From: Corynebacterium phocae
GTDB taxonomy: Bacteria > Actinomycetota > Actinomycetes > Mycobacteriales > Mycobacteriaceae
Length of the DNA stretch: 64,000 bases
NCBI RefSeq assembly: GCF_008693075.1
Contig: NZ_VXKJ01000037.1
Coordinates: 186,001-250,000 of the forward strand
Reading direction: 5' to 3'
Shown: piece after piece, positions 7,734 to 17,671 of the stretch
Layout: each line of letters begins with the position of its first letter
How positions within the stretch are numbered: position 1 is the stretch's first letter
Made by a program: the position numbers and the translations under genes
Notes under the pieces: model-generated
Databases searched by the model: none
What the model saw: only the letters and a program-made list of their open reading frames with translations
What the model was told of the DNA's origin: nothing

Positions 7734-7768
7734 CCTTTAAAGACCGCACTGTGAGGCGGGGAAGGAGG
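7734..7768 (+). promoter_or_regulatory. PyrR-binding RNA element overlapping the pyrR Shine-Dalgarno
   Basis: The leader reads CCTTTAA, then AGACCGC, a loop with CTGTGAG, GCGGGG and AAGG. CCTT (7734-7737) pairs with AAGG (7762-7765) and CCGC (7744-7747) with GCGG (7756-7759), with an unpaired purine-rich bulge and a GUGAGG-type terminal loop. This is the layout of the PyrR binding loops known from Bacillus pyr leaders and from mycobacteria. The 3' outer strand AAGG runs into the pyrR ribosome binding site (GGAGG, 7764-7768), so UMP-bound PyrR should block translation initiation here rather than cause termination (inference). Confidence 0.78.
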
Positions 7769-7773
7769 TCACG

Positions 7774-8343
7774 ATGAGTGTTGATAACTTATCGCACCAC
7801 GACACCGACCTATTATCGGCCGATGACGTAGCGCGTACTGTTGCACGAATCGCGCACCAGATTATTGAAAAAACCGCGCTCGGCTCCCCGGAGTCGCCGC
7901 GCGTAGTCCTGCTTGGTATTCCCTCCGGGGGCGTGCCATTAGCACAGAGGTTGAGCGAAAAGATTTCCGAATTCACGGGCGTAGACATAGCCTGTGGCTC
8001 CCTCGACATCACCTTGTACCGCGATGACCTGCGCGGCAAACCCCACCGGGCGCTGCTGCCCACCGTCATTCCGGCGGGCGGAGTAGACGACGCCGTGGTC
8101 ATTTTGGTCGATGACGTCCTGTTTTCGGGGCGCACCATCCGCTCGGCGCTGGACGCGCTGCGCGATATCGGCCGGCCCCAGATTATTCAGCTAGCGTGCC
8201 TGGTTGACCGCGGCCACCGGGAAGTCCCTATTCGCGCGGACTACGTGGGCAAGAATATTCCCACCTCGCGTGATGAAGACGTTGCCGTACTTATCTCAGA
8301 TATCGACGGCCGTGACGCCGTTGTCTTGACCCGAAAAGGCTAA
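7774..8343 (+). CDS. pyrR: Bifunctional pyr operon regulator / uracil phosphoribosyltransferase PyrR
   Basis: A 189-residue type I phosphoribosyltransferase. The PRPP-binding signature [18 protein letters not shown] is near residue 110, and the conserved [15 protein letters not shown] and DITLYRDDL segments lie before it. In the family PyrR senses UMP and binds pyr mRNA, and also has weak uracil phosphoribosyltransferase activity. ATG 7774 follows GGAGG at an ideal distance, and that site is itself part of the predicted PyrR element. It is the first gene of the pyrimidine operon, 5 bp before pyrB. Confidence 0.95.
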   Translation: MSVDNLSHHDTDLLSADDVARTVARIAHQIIEKTALGSPESPRVVLLGIPSGGVPLAQRLSEKISEFTGVDIACGSLDITLYRDDLRGKPHRALLPTVIPAGGVDDAVVILVDDVLFSGRTIRSALDALRDIGRPQIIQLACLVDRGHREVPIRADYVGKNIPTSRDEDVAVLISDIDGRDAVVLTRKG

Positions 8344-8348
8344 TTTTA

Positions 8349-9311
8349 ATGAAACACCTCATCGACATCGCGGACCTAACGCGTGATGACATTGTTGAAA
8401 TCCTAGATGAGGCGGACCGCTTCCGCGAGGCGCTCAATGGGCGGGAGATGAAAAAGCTCCCCACCTTGCGTGGGCGCACCATCTACTCCCTGTTTTTTGA
8501 AAACTCCACGCGCACCCGGTCTTCCTTTGAAACGGCGGGCAAGTGGATGTCCGCGGACGTTATCAATATTTCCGCCTCCACCTCTTCCGTGAAAAAGGGT
8601 GAATCCCTCAAAGACACCGGCCTGACGATTGCCGCGATTGGCACGGACGCCATCATTATGCGGCATCCTTCCTCCGGCGCGTGTCGGCAGCTGGCCGAGT
8701 GGGTGGCACCAAACGGTGATGGCCCCAGCGTCATCAACGCCGGTGACGGCTCACACCAGCACCCCACTCAGGCGTTGCTGGACGCGGTGACTATGCGCCA
8801 GCGCTTGGGCCTGGGCACCGGGTCCACCACCTCTTTCGAGGGCATGAAGGTCAAGATTGTGGGCGATTGCCTGCACTCGCGCGTGGTGCGCTCGAATGTG
8901 GACTTGCTTAGCACCCTGGGCGCGGACATCACCCTGGTGGCCCCGCCCACCTTGCTGCCCCATGGGGTGGACCAGTGGCCGGTCAAGGTCTCCTATGATT
9001 TTGACTCCGAGGTCGCGGACGCGGACGTCATTATGATGTTGCGCGTCCAGCAGGAGCGCATGAACGGCGGGTTCTTCCCGTCCCACCGCGAATACGCCAC
9101 GCTCTACGGCATGTCCAAGGCGCGCGAGCGCGCTATGAAAAAAGACGCCATCATCATGCACCCCGGACCCATGCTGCGTGGCATGGAAATCAACCACGGC
9201 GTAGCAGACTTCGACCGTGCGGCCGTGCTGCAGCAGGTCAATAACGGCGTTCATGTGCGCATGGCAGTCCTATTTACCCTGTTGGCCAATGGCGAAACCG
9301 CCGGATTTTAA
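8349..9311 (+). CDS. pyrB: Aspartate carbamoyltransferase catalytic subunit
   Basis: A 320-residue enzyme that condenses carbamoyl phosphate with aspartate to N-carbamoyl-aspartate. It shows the carbamoyl phosphate loop [13 protein letters not shown] (about 51-63), [14 protein letters not shown] and [11 protein letters not shown] (about 137-147), and the late MHPGPMLRG segment. Length is normal for the family. No pyrI regulatory subunit is present, as expected in Gram-positive bacteria. Second gene of the pyr operon, 18 bp before pyrC. Confidence 0.97.
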   Translation: MKHLIDIADLTRDDIVEILDEADRFREALNGREMKKLPTLRGRTIYSLFFENSTRTRSSFETAGKWMSADVINISASTSSVKKGESLKDTGLTIAAIGTDAIIMRHPSSGACRQLAEWVAPNGDGPSVINAGDGSHQHPTQALLDAVTMRQRLGLGTGSTTSFEGMKVKIVGDCLHSRVVRSNVDLLSTLGADITLVAPPTLLPHGVDQWPVKVSYDFDSEVADADVIMMLRVQQERMNGGFFPSHREYATLYGMSKARERAMKKDAIIMHPGPMLRGMEINHGVADFDRAAVLQQVNNGVHVRMAVLFTLLANGETAGF

Positions 9312-9329
9312 AAGGAGAACCCCATAACC

Positions 9330-10652
9330 ATGACTCACTATCCTTCCACCGGCCGCCAATACCTTCCCGCCGCTGGCAGCCTGCGCATTGACAACGTCCG
9401 CCCCTACGGTGAGGGTGAGCCCGTCTCCGTTTTGGTAGAAGACGGCACCATCACCCAGCTGGGTAAGGTCAGCGCCGCCGCCGACACCGTTATTGACGGC
9501 GGCGGCAACGTGTTGCTTCCCGGACTGGTAGACATGCACGTCCACCTGCGCGAGCCCGGCCGCGAGGACACCGAGACCATCGAGTCCGGTTCCCGCGCCG
9601 CCGCCAAGGGCGGTTTCACCGCCGTCTACACCATGGCTAATACCAGCCCGGTAACCGATCAGCCCATCATCGCCGAATCCGTGTGGGCCAAGTCCCAGGC
9701 ACTGGGCCTGTGCGACGTCCACCCGGTGGGGTCCATTACTAAGGGTTTGGAGGGCAAGACGCTCACCGAGTTTGGCATGATGGCCCGCTCGGACGCCAAG
9801 GTCCGCATGTTCTCCGATGACGGCAAGTGCGTACAAGACCCGCAGCTCATGCGCCGCGCGCTGGAGTACGCCAAGGGCTTGGACGTGCTGCTGGCCCAGC
9901 ACGCCGAGGACCACCGTATGACCGACGGCGCCTGCGCGCACGAGGGTGCCACCGCCGCCAAGCTGGGCTTGCGCGGCTGGCCCCGGGTCGCTGAGGAATC
10001 CATTGTGATCCGCGACGCCCTCCTGGCGCGCGACTACGGCAACCGCGTGCACATTTGCCACGCGTCTACCACCGGCACCGTGGAGCTGCTCAAGTGGGCT
10101 AAGGACCAGGGTATCCCGTTGACCGCGGAAGTCACCCCGCACCACCTTATGCTCACCGATGACAAGCTGGTCACTTACGACGGCGTCTTCCGCGTCAACC
10201 CGCCGCTGCGCGAGGAGCACGACACCCTGGCTTTGCGCCAGGCGCTGCTGGACGGCGTGATTGACTGCGTGTCCACCGACCACGCCCCGCACGGCGCGGA
10301 GGACAAGTGCGTGGAGTTCGAAAACGCCAAGCCAGGCATGTTGGGCTTGGAGTCCTCCCTGGCCGTAGTGGCCAAGATCTTCGTGGAATCTGGACTCGCG
10401 GACTGGCGTTTCGTAGCGCGCGTGATGAGTGAAAAACCGGCGGAGATCACCCGCACCCCGGACCACGGGCGGCCCATCGCGGTGGGAGAGCCCGCCAACT
10501 TAACCATCGTGGACCCCAAGCACGCCTGGACCTCCGATAGCGCCAAGCTGGAGTCCAAGAGTGAAAACAATCCTTACGAGGGGGAGGAATTTTCCGCCCA
10601 CGTCACGCACACCTTCCTGCGCGGCAACCTGACCTACAAGCTGGAGAAGTAA
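9330..10652 (+). CDS. pyrC: Dihydroorotase
   Basis: A 440-residue class I dihydroorotase that cyclises carbamoyl-aspartate to dihydroorotate. The metal-binding HVHLREPG motif is near residues 70-77, the bridging-lysine region seems to be replaced by the standard class I arrangement, [13 protein letters not shown] lies near 240, and the C-terminal signature STDHAPHG near 313. ATG 9330 has AAAGGAG upstream. It ends 4 bp before carA, consistent with one polycistronic mRNA. Confidence 0.96.
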   Translation: MTHYPSTGRQYLPAAGSLRIDNVRPYGEGEPVSVLVEDGTITQLGKVSAAADTVIDGGGNVLLPGLVDMHVHLREPGREDTETIESGSRAAAKGGFTAVYTMANTSPVTDQPIIAESVWAKSQALGLCDVHPVGSITKGLEGKTLTEFGMMARSDAKVRMFSDDGKCVQDPQLMRRALEYAKGLDVLLAQHAEDHRMTDGACAHEGATAAKLGLRGWPRVAEESIVIRDALLARDYGNRVHICHASTTGTVELLKWAKDQGIPLTAEVTPHHLMLTDDKLVTYDGVFRVNPPLREEHDTLALRQALLDGVIDCVSTDHAPHGAEDKCVEFENAKPGMLGLESSLAVVAKIFVESGLADWRFVARVMSEKPAEITRTPDHGRPIAVGEPANLTIVDPKHAWTSDSAKLESKSENNPYEGEEFSAHVTHTFLRGNLTYKLEK

Positions 10653-10656
10653 AACC

Positions 10657-11826
10657 ATGACTGACAACATTCCCGCAATCTTGGTCCTTGCCGACGGCCG
10701 CACTTTCCGTGGCTTCGGCTTTGGCGCCACCGGCACCCAGCTGGGTGAGGCCGTGTTTACTACCGGCATGACCGGCTACCAGGAGACCATGACGGATCCT
10801 TCCTACCACCGCCAGATTGTGGTGGCCACCGCCCCGCAGATTGGCAACACGGGGTGGAATGATGAGGACAACGAGTCCGCCGGAAACAAGATTTGGGTGG
10901 CCGGTTTGGTCATCCGCGATCTGTCCCACCGCGTGTCCAACTGGCGCGCGGCGCGTAGCCTGCCGGAGGAGATGGCCTCCCAGGGCGTCATTGGTATCCG
11001 CGGCGTGGACACCCGCGCGCTGGTGCGCCATCTGCGCAACTTCGGTTCCGTGCCGGCCGGTATCTTTTCTGGCGACGCCGCCTTGCGCCCCGTCGCAGAG
11101 CTTATTGAGGAGGTCAAGGCCCAGCCGTCCATGGAGGGCATGGATATCGCTGAGCAAGTCTCCACCGATGCCCCCTACACCGTGGCCCCGGAGGGGAAAA
11201 AGCGCTACACCGTGGTCTGCTACGACATGGGGGTGAAGACCGCCACGCCGGTGAACTTCTCCAAGCGCGGGATTGAGACCGTAGTGGTTCCCGCTAACAC
11301 CCCGTTTGCAGAGATTAAGCAGTACAGCCCGGATGGCGTCTTCGTTTCCAACGGCCCTGGTGACCCCGCTACGGCTGATGCCATGGTGGAGGTTGTTCGC
11401 GAGGTGTTGGCTGCCAAGATCCCCTTCTTCGGCATCTGCTTCGGTAACCAAATCCTAGGCCGAGCACTCGGCCTTGGCACTTACAAGCTCAAATTCGGCC
11501 ACCGCGGCATTAACGTGCCGGTGCGCAACCACCTGACGGGCAAGATTGATATCACCGCCCAGAACCACGGCTTCGCGCTGGAAAACCCGGCGGGTGAGGG
11601 AAAACCTGCCGCGGGCGCTACCTGGGAGTCGGACTTTGGCCCGGCCCTGGTGACGCACACCTGCTTAAACGACGACGTCGTGGAGGGAGTGGCCCTAGAA
11701 AACGGCATGGCTTATTCGGTGCAGTACCACCCGGAGGCCGCCGCCGGCCCGCGGGACGCCAACCCGTTGTTTGACCAGTTCCTCGAGCTGTTGGAGAAGA
11801 ACTCCACCAGCGGTGAGAGTAAATAG
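10657..11826 (+). CDS. carA: Carbamoyl-phosphate synthase small (glutaminase) subunit
   Basis: A 389-residue class I glutamine amidotransferase subunit. The N-terminal half holds the small-chain domain (TGMTGYQETMTDPSY). The C-terminal half carries the nucleophile loop GICFGNQIL, with Cys near residue 266, and the catalytic His/Glu pair in QYHPEAAAGP. It delivers ammonia to CarB for carbamoyl phosphate used by both pyrimidine and arginine synthesis. Its start lies directly behind pyrC with the ribosome binding site inside the pyrC end. carB follows after 33 bp. Confidence 0.97.
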   Translation: MTDNIPAILVLADGRTFRGFGFGATGTQLGEAVFTTGMTGYQETMTDPSYHRQIVVATAPQIGNTGWNDEDNESAGNKIWVAGLVIRDLSHRVSNWRAARSLPEEMASQGVIGIRGVDTRALVRHLRNFGSVPAGIFSGDAALRPVAELIEEVKAQPSMEGMDIAEQVSTDAPYTVAPEGKKRYTVVCYDMGVKTATPVNFSKRGIETVVVPANTPFAEIKQYSPDGVFVSNGPGDPATADAMVEVVREVLAAKIPFFGICFGNQILGRALGLGTYKLKFGHRGINVPVRNHLTGKIDITAQNHGFALENPAGEGKPAAGATWESDFGPALVTHTCLNDDVVEGVALENGMAYSVQYHPEAAAGPRDANPLFDQFLELLEKNSTSGESK

Positions 11827-11859
11827 GAAAACCAGGAAAGAGATTTAAGGAATAACACT

Positions 11860-14800
11860 ATGCCAAAGCGCACTGATATCAACCACGTCCTGGTTATCGG
11901 CTCCGGACCCATCGTTATTGGTCAAGCCTGTGAGTTTGACTACTCCGGTACCCAGGCCTGCCGCGTCCTCAAGGAGGACGGCCTGCGGGTGACCCTGGTC
12001 AACTCCAACCCGGCCACCATTATGACCGACCCGGAATTCGCGGACCACACCTACGTGGAGCCTATTGAGCCGGAGTTCATCGAGAAGATCTTTGTCAAAG
12101 AGGCCGCGGAAGGCCATCCCATCGACGCCGTGCTGGCCACCCTTGGCGGCCAGACCGCGCTGAATGCCGCAGTGCAGCTAGACCGCGCGGGAATTTTGGA
12201 AAAATACGACATCGAGCTCATCGGCGCGGATATCGACGCCATCGAGCGCGGTGAGGACCGCCAGAAGTTTAAAGACATCGTGACAACGGTGGGCGGGGAG
12301 TCCGCCCGCTCGCGCGTGTGCCACAACATGGATGAGGTCCGTGAGACCGTGGCGGAACTCGGCCTGCCCGTAGTGGTACGGCCCTCCTTTACCATGGGCG
12401 GGCTGGGCTCCGGCCTGGCCTATAATGACGCTGACCTGGACCGGATTGCCGGTGGCGGGCTGGCGGCTTCGCCGGAAGCGAACGTGCTCATCGAGGAATC
12501 CATCCTAGGCTGGAAGGAATTCGAACTCGAGCTCATGCGCGACGGGGATGACAACGTGGTGGTTATCGCGTCTATCGAAAACGTTGACGCGCTGGGCGTG
12601 CACACCGGTGACTCCGTGACCGTGGCACCCGCCCTGACCTTGACTGACCGCGAATTCCAGAAGCTGCGCGACCTGGGTATCGCCATTATCCGCGAGGTGG
12701 GCGTGGATACCGGCGGCTGTAACATCCAGTTCGCCATCAACCCGGACGACGGGCGAATCATTGTCATCGAGATGAACCCGCGCGTGTCCCGTTCTTCCGC
12801 ACTGGCGTCCAAGGCCACCGGTTTCCCCATTGCCAAGCTGGCCGCCAAGCTGGCCATTGGCTACACGCTTGATGAGGTCACCAATGACATCACCGGGGTT
12901 ACCCCGGCCGCCTTCGAGCCCACCTTAGACTACGTCATTGTTAAGGCCCCGCGCTTTGCCTTTGAGAAGTTCCCGGGTGCGGACGACACCCTGACCACCA
13001 CCATGAAGTCCGTGGGCGAGGCCATGGGTATTGGCCGCAACTACATTGCTGGGCTCAACAAGGTCATGCGTTCGCTGGAACAAAAGCAGGCCGGTTTTTG
13101 GACCAAGCCGGATAGCTACTTCGCTGAAGGCCGGGAAAATGACCTGCAGGCCGTGCTAGAGGATCTGCGCCGGCCTACCGAAGGCCGCCTCTACGACGTG
13201 GAACTGGCCTTCCGCCTGGGTGCCACCGTGGAGCAGCTGCATGAATACTCCGAGATTGACCCGTGGTTCTTGGCTGAGCTGGAGGCCCTGGTGGATTTCC
13301 GCCAGCGTTTGCTAGATGAGCCCGTGCTTACCGAGGAATTGCTTCGCGAGGCGAAATACCTGGGCCTATCCGACGAGCAGATTGCCGTTTTGCGCCCAGA
13401 GTTCGCGGGAGAAGACGGAATCCGCCGCCTGCGTTGGCAGTTAGGGATCCGTCCGGTATTTAAGACCGTGGATACCTGCGCCGGCGAGTTTGAGGCACAG
13501 ACCCCGTACCACTATTCCGCCTACGAGCTGGACCCGGAAGCAGAATCCGAGGTCGCCGAGCAGCGTGAGCGTGAGAAGGTCATCATTTTGGGCTCCGGAC
13601 CCAACCGTATTGGTCAAGGCATTGAGTTTGACTATTCCTGCGTTCACGCCGCGCTGGAGCTGTCCGCCGCTGGCTATGAAACCATCATGGTCAACTGCAA
13701 CCCGGAGACCGTTTCTACCGACTACGACACTGCTGACCGCCTCTACTTCGAGCCGCTGACCTTTGAAGACGTCATGGAGGTCTACCACGCGGAGACCCAG
13801 TCCGGCACTGTGGCTGGCGTTATCGTGCAGCTGGGCGGGCAGACCCCGCTCGGTTTGGCTCAAAAACTTACCGATGCCGGCGTGCCCGTGGTGGGCACCT
13901 CCGCCGCCGCCATTGATCTCGCGGAGCACCGCGGGGAATTTGGCAAGGTCTTGGACAAGGCTGGGCTTCCCGCACCCGATTTTGGTACCGCCACCTCCTT
14001 CGAGGAGGCACAGCAGGTAGCGGCCTCCATTGGCTACCCCGTGCTGGTGCGCCCGTCCTACGTCCTGGGCGGACGTGGCATGGAGATTGTCTACGACGAG
14101 GACGCATTGCGTGACTACATCTCCCGCGCCACCGAGATCACCGCTGACCACCCGGTGTTGGTGGACCGGTTCCTAGACAACGCCATTGAGATCGACGTGG
14201 ACGCCCTGTGCGACGGTGAGGACGTCTACCTGGGCGGCGTGATGGAGCACATTGAGGAAGCCGGCATTCACTCCGGTGACTCATCTTGTGCTTTGCCGCC
14301 CATGACCCTGGGCCCCGAAGACATCGCGAAGGTGCGCGAGTCCACCCGCAAGCTGGCCTTCGGGATTGGCGTCAAGGGCCTGATGAATGTCCAGTACGCA
14401 CTGAAGGACGACACCCTCTACGTCATTGAGGCCAACCCGCGCGCTTCGCGCACCGTGCCCTTCGTGTCCAAAGCCACCGGCGTTCCGCTGGCCCGCGCGG
14501 CCTCCCGGATCATGCTGGGCGAGTCCATCGCCGACCTGAAGAAGGAAGGCATGATCCCCACCGATTACGACGGCGGATCCCTGCCCATCGAGCACCCCAT
14601 TGCGGTCAAGGAAGCGGTCTTGCCATTCAACCGCTTCCGCCGGCCGGACGGGTCCTTACTTGATACCTTGCTTTCCCCGGAGATGAAGTCCACGGGCGAG
14701 GTCATGGGCCTGGCCGATAACTTCGGTGCGGCTTATGCCAAGGGGTCGGCCGCCGCCTTCGGTGAGCTGCCCACCGAGGGGACCATCTTTGTCTCCGTGG

Positions 14801-15195
14801 CCAACCGCGACAAGCGCACTCTGATTTTCCCCATCCAGCGCTTGGCCAGCATGGGCTACAACATCGTGGCGACCTCCGGTACCGCGCAGATGCTGCGCCG
14901 CAACGGCGTGGAGTGCGAAGTTGCCGTCAAGGGTTACGAGGCCAAGGAGGGCCAGGAGTCCATTGTGGACCAAATCCAGGCTGGCAAGGTCAACCTCATT
15001 TTGAACACGCCGGCCGGTTCTTCCGGAGCGCGCCACGACGGTTACGAGATCCGTGCCGCCGCCGTGGCCTCCGGAACCCCGCTTGTGACCACCGTCCAGG
15101 GCGTAACCGCCGCCGTGCAGGGTATTGAGGCCCTGCGCGCAGGCGAGCTCACCGTCCGCGCCCTACAGGAGCTCACTCATGGACCAGCCAACTAA
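11860..15195 (+). CDS. carB: Carbamoyl-phosphate synthase large subunit
   Basis: A 1,111-residue protein built from two homologous ATP-grasp halves; each begins with the same type of segment ([19 protein letters not shown] and [19 protein letters not shown]). A C-terminal MGS-like allosteric domain covers about the last 140 residues ([26 protein letters not shown]). It makes carbamoyl phosphate from bicarbonate, ATP and CarA-derived ammonia. In the family the C-terminal domain binds UMP. Length is slightly above the E. coli protein. The last 17 bp overlap pyrF. Confidence 0.98.
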   Translation: MPKRTDINHVLVIGSGPIVIGQACEFDYSGTQACRVLKEDGLRVTLVNSNPATIMTDPEFADHTYVEPIEPEFIEKIFVKEAAEGHPIDAVLATLGGQTALNAAVQLDRAGILEKYDIELIGADIDAIERGEDRQKFKDIVTTVGGESARSRVCHNMDEVRETVAELGLPVVVRPSFTMGGLGSGLAYNDADLDRIAGGGLAASPEANVLIEESILGWKEFELELMRDGDDNVVVIASIENVDALGVHTGDSVTVAPALTLTDREFQKLRDLGIAIIREVGVDTGGCNIQFAINPDDGRIIVIEMNPRVSRSSALASKATGFPIAKLAAKLAIGYTLDEVTNDITGVTPAAFEPTLDYVIVKAPRFAFEKFPGADDTLTTTMKSVGEAMGIGRNYIAGLNKVMRSLEQKQAGFWTKPDSYFAEGRENDLQAVLEDLRRPTEGRLYDVELAFRLGATVEQLHEYSEIDPWFLAELEALVDFRQRLLDEPVLTEELLREAKYLGLSDEQIAVLRPEFAGEDGIRRLRWQLGIRPVFKTVDTCAGEFEAQTPYHYSAYELDPEAESEVAEQREREKVIILGSGPNRIGQGIEFDYSCVHAALELSAAGYETIMVNCNPETVSTDYDTADRLYFEPLTFEDVMEVYHAETQSGTVAGVIVQLGGQTPLGLAQKLTDAGVPVVGTSAAAIDLAEHRGEFGKVLDKAGLPAPDFGTATSFEEAQQVAASIGYPVLVRPSYVLGGRGMEIVYDEDALRDYISRATEITADHPVLVDRFLDNAIEIDVDALCDGEDVYLGGVMEHIEEAGIHSGDSSCALPPMTLGPEDIAKVRESTRKLAFGIGVKGLMNVQYALKDDTLYVIEANPRASRTVPFVSKATGVPLARAASRIMLGESIADLKKEGMIPTDYDGGSLPIEHPIAVKEAVLPFNRFRRPDGSLLDTLLSPEMKSTGEVMGLADNFGAAYAKGSAAAFGELPTEGTIFVSVANRDKRTLIFPIQRLASMGYNIVATSGTAQMLRRNGVECEVAVKGYEAKEGQESIVDQIQAGKVNLILNTPAGSSGARHDGYEIRAAAVASGTPLVTTVQGVTAAVQGIEALRAGELTVRALQELTHGPAN

Positions 15196-16063
15196 GCCGA
15201 TTGATAAGCCAGAATCTGCGGAGACAGCGAAGGCCCTGCTGGGTGCACCCTTCGGCGAACGCCTAGTTGCAGCCGGGCGCACGCGGGGGCGGCTGTGCGT
15301 GGGCATTGACCCGCACGCGCACCTGCTGTCCGCCTGGGGTCTGGAAGACTCCGTGGAGGGCCTGGAGCGCTTCACTATGGCCTGCGTGGAAGCCTTCGCT
15401 GACACTGCGGCGCTGGTTAAGCCACAGGTGGCATTCTTCGAGCGCTTTGGCTCTCGCGGCTTTGCCGTCTTGGAGCGCGCCCTGGCGGATTTACGGGAGG
15501 CAGGCTGCCTTACCGTGGCTGACGCCAAGCGCGGGGACATTGGCTCCACCATGGCCGGCTACGCTGATGCCTGGCTGTCCGACACCTCGCCTTTGTGCGC
15601 AGATTCCGTCACCGTCTCACCTTATCTAGGTGTAGGTGCGTTGCGCCCGGTTTTTGACTTGGCGGAGAAGACGGGCAGGGGAGTATTCGTTCTCGCGGCT
15701 ACTTCCAATCCGGAGGCCGTGGCGCTGCAGGCTACCACCGATGGGGAGGGCAGGACCGTTGCCCAGCGTGTGGTGGATGAGTGTGCGACCATTAACGCCA
15801 GTGCCCATCCGGGCGGCTACGGCAATATAGGCGTTGTTGTGGGGGCTACCTTGGCCACACCGCCGCGGTTGGCGTCCTTGTCCGGACCAGTCCTGCTGCC
15901 CGGGGTGGGAGCCCAAGGCGCCGGTGCTAGCGATGTGGCCAAGATCATGCGGGAGGCACCCGAATTGGGCTTTGCCAACGTGTCCCGCTCGGTTTTGCAA
16001 GCTGGGCCAAATGTAGAGAAATTGCGGGAAGCAGTCCTAAACCAGGTGGCGGAATTCGGCTAA
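15179..16063 (+). CDS. pyrF: Orotidine 5'-phosphate decarboxylase (actinobacterial type)
   Basis: A 294-residue OMP decarboxylase of the longer group found in mycobacteria and corynebacteria. The substrate loop [12 protein letters not shown] is near residue 38, and the catalytic Lys/Asp motif [16 protein letters not shown] near 115. It makes UMP, the last step of the pathway. ATG 15179 ([10 protein letters not shown]) lies inside the carB end, so translation is coupled; longer in-frame extensions only reread carB. pyrE and pyrD are not in this window. The operon appears to end here. Confidence 0.96.
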   Translation: MDQPTKPIDKPESAETAKALLGAPFGERLVAAGRTRGRLCVGIDPHAHLLSAWGLEDSVEGLERFTMACVEAFADTAALVKPQVAFFERFGSRGFAVLERALADLREAGCLTVADAKRGDIGSTMAGYADAWLSDTSPLCADSVTVSPYLGVGALRPVFDLAEKTGRGVFVLAATSNPEAVALQATTDGEGRTVAQRVVDECATINASAHPGGYGNIGVVVGATLATPPRLASLSGPVLLPGVGAQGAGASDVAKIMREAPELGFANVSRSVLQAGPNVEKLREAVLNQVAEFG

Positions 16064-16330
16064 AACGGGTCATTGAGCAGGGGATAGACTCACTCAGGAT
16101 GTCCTTATTTTAGTTAAATGGCCGTAACCTGGTACTTTATGAAAGGCGGCGCTATAACGTGGCATAATGTATTTTAAGATTTTGCTAACCTATTAGCGCG
16201 AATCACACCCATGTAGTGCTAGGATTGCCAAGACCCTACGGGCGGCCCCGGCCGGCGTGGTGTGTTAATCCCCAATGCACGACAGTCAAAAGAAACTAAC
16301 CAAACAATTACTATTATCGGAGGAAAAGAC
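16064..16330. promoter_or_regulatory. AT-rich promoter region of mihF
   Basis: This 267-bp gap holds several -10-like hexamers (TATAAC 16153-16158, CATAAT 16163-16168, TAAGAT 16175-16180) within an AT-rich stretch, and ends with GGAGGAAAAG, the ribosome binding site of mihF. A strong separate promoter fits an abundant DNA-binding protein; the exact start site cannot be fixed by eye. Confidence 0.45.
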
Positions 16331-16651
16331 GTGGCACTTCCAAAACTGACCGACGAACAGCGCAAGGCAGCACTCGCAAAGGCAGCTGAGGCTCGCAAGG
16401 CTCGCGCAGAGCTCAAGGCAGCCCTCAAGCGCGGTGAAACCAACCTGAAGGAGGTCCTGGAGAAGGCCGAGTCCAACGAGATTATTGGCAAGACCAAGGT
16501 CTCCGCACTCCTCGAAGCCCTTCCAAAGGTCGGCAAAGTCAAGGCCAAGGAAATCATGGATGACCTAGAGATTGCTCAGACCCGCCGTCTGCGCGGCCTG
16601 GGTGACCGTCAGCGTCGCGCTCTGCTCGAGCGTTTCGGCTACGAGGCATAA
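16331..16651 (+). CDS. mihF: Integration host factor, actinobacterial type (mIHF)
   Basis: A 106-residue basic nucleoid-associated protein. GTG 16331 ([15 protein letters not shown]) is chosen for its strong GGAGGAAAAG ribosome binding site. The N-terminal half is a Lys/Arg/Ala-rich helix. The C-terminal half ([19 protein letters not shown], then [17 protein letters not shown]) is the helix-two-turn-helix fold of mIHF, related to S13-like folds rather than to E. coli IHF. In mycobacteria it binds DNA broadly and is essential. The position just before gmk is conserved across the order. Confidence 0.95.
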   Translation: MALPKLTDEQRKAALAKAAEARKARAELKAALKRGETNLKEVLEKAESNEIIGKTKVSALLEALPKVGKVKAKEIMDDLEIAQTRRLRGLGDRQRRALLERFGYEA

Positions 16652-16662
16652 AAAGCCCCATC

Positions 16663-17238
16663 GTGTCTGGCGAAAACAACACTGGTCGTCTCATCGTCCT
16701 TGCGGGCCCCGCCGGCGTGGGCAAGTCTTCCGTGGTCTCGCGCCTGCGCAGAGACATTGCGGACTTGTACTTCAGCGTTTCTATGACCACGCGCGCACCG
16801 CGTCCCGGTGAGCGCGACGGGGTGGATTATTTCTTTGTCACTCCAGAGCAGTTTCAGGACAGTATCGATTCCGGGAAAATGCTCGAGTGGGCGGAAATCC
16901 ACGGGGGCCTGCAAAGGTCCGGAACCCCGGCAGGCCCAGTCTTTGAAGCTATGAATAGCGGGCGGCCGGTCTTGGTCGAGGTTGATTTGGAAGGTGCGCG
17001 CAACGTTAAGCGCTCTCATCCGGAGGCCCACTTGGTTTTCCTGGCACCCCCTTCGTGGGATGTGTTGGTTGAACGGTTGACCGGCCGCGGGACTGAGACG
17101 GCTGAAGTTATTGAGCGACGCTTGACCACGGCCCGCAACGAGTTGGCCGCACAGTCGGAGTTTGATCAGATTGTGGTTAACCACACGCTGGATGACGCTG
17201 TGGCCGAACTTAGTGCTATCCTCCTAGGACGCGCGTAA
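16663..17238 (+). CDS. gmk: Guanylate kinase
   Basis: A 191-residue P-loop kinase that phosphorylates GMP to GDP. Walker [10 protein letters not shown] is at about residues 15-23, the GMP-binding [17 protein letters not shown] near 41, and the lid Arg motifs [17 protein letters not shown] near 125. GTG 16663 lies 11 bp after mihF; the ribosome binding site is weak, so expression may depend on mihF read-through. Confidence 0.96.
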   Translation: MSGENNTGRLIVLAGPAGVGKSSVVSRLRRDIADLYFSVSMTTRAPRPGERDGVDYFFVTPEQFQDSIDSGKMLEWAEIHGGLQRSGTPAGPVFEAMNSGRPVLVEVDLEGARNVKRSHPEAHLVFLAPPSWDVLVERLTGRGTETAEVIERRLTTARNELAAQSEFDQIVVNHTLDDAVAELSAILLGRA

Positions 17239-17296
17239 TTAGTACACGCTGACTTGGAAAAATTTTCAGTATTACCCATTCGACGAAAAGGTGCAT

Positions 17297-17596
17297 GTGA
17301 CTAACGTGACCTCCACTGTAAACACGGAAACCAAGGTGCAAGCTGTCTTTGACAAGCCCACCGGGATCACCGATCCCCCCATCGACGAACTCCTCGACAG
17401 GGTTTCTTCGAAGTATGCGTTGGTAATCTTCGCCGCTAAGCGCGCGCGTCAGATTAACAGCTTTTACCAGGAGCAAGACGAGGGCGTTTTTGAATTCGTG
17501 GGACCACTGGTTTCCCCGAAGCCCGGCGAAAAACCTTTGTCTATCGCCCTCCGTGAGATTAACTCTGGTCTTTTGGACCACGAAGAAGGCAACTAA
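17297..17596 (+). CDS. rpoZ: RNA polymerase omega subunit
   Basis: A 99-residue small subunit of RNA polymerase that helps assemble beta-prime. The core [20 protein letters not shown] and [13 protein letters not shown] matches the omega family, with an actinobacterial C-terminal extension ([20 protein letters not shown]). GTG 17297 (MTNVTSTV) is preferred because AAAGG at 17287-17291 is correctly spaced; GTG 17291 is an in-frame alternative that overlaps that site. Lies between gmk and coaBC as in related genomes. Confidence 0.94.
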   Translation: MTNVTSTVNTETKVQAVFDKPTGITDPPIDELLDRVSSKYALVIFAAKRARQINSFYQEQDEGVFEFVGPLVSPKPGEKPLSIALREINSGLLDHEEGN

Positions 17597-17658
17597 AAAG
17601 CCTTGTAACCCATCCCCGGATGCACCGCCTACACTGCGGTCGCCTCCGGGGTTTGGTG

Positions 17659-17664
17659 TATTAT
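17659..17664 (+). promoter_or_regulatory. -10 box for a leaderless coaBC transcript
   Basis: TATTAT ends 7 nt before the coaBC ATG and no ribosome binding site is present in between. A transcript from this box would start at or next to the ATG. Confidence 0.5.
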
Positions 17665-17671
17665 CAACCCA

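Noticed and set aside
9270..10466. 398-codon minus-strand frame
   Set aside because: Antisense shadow of pyrC; Gly/His/Val-rich composition typical of reverse reading of high-GC genes.
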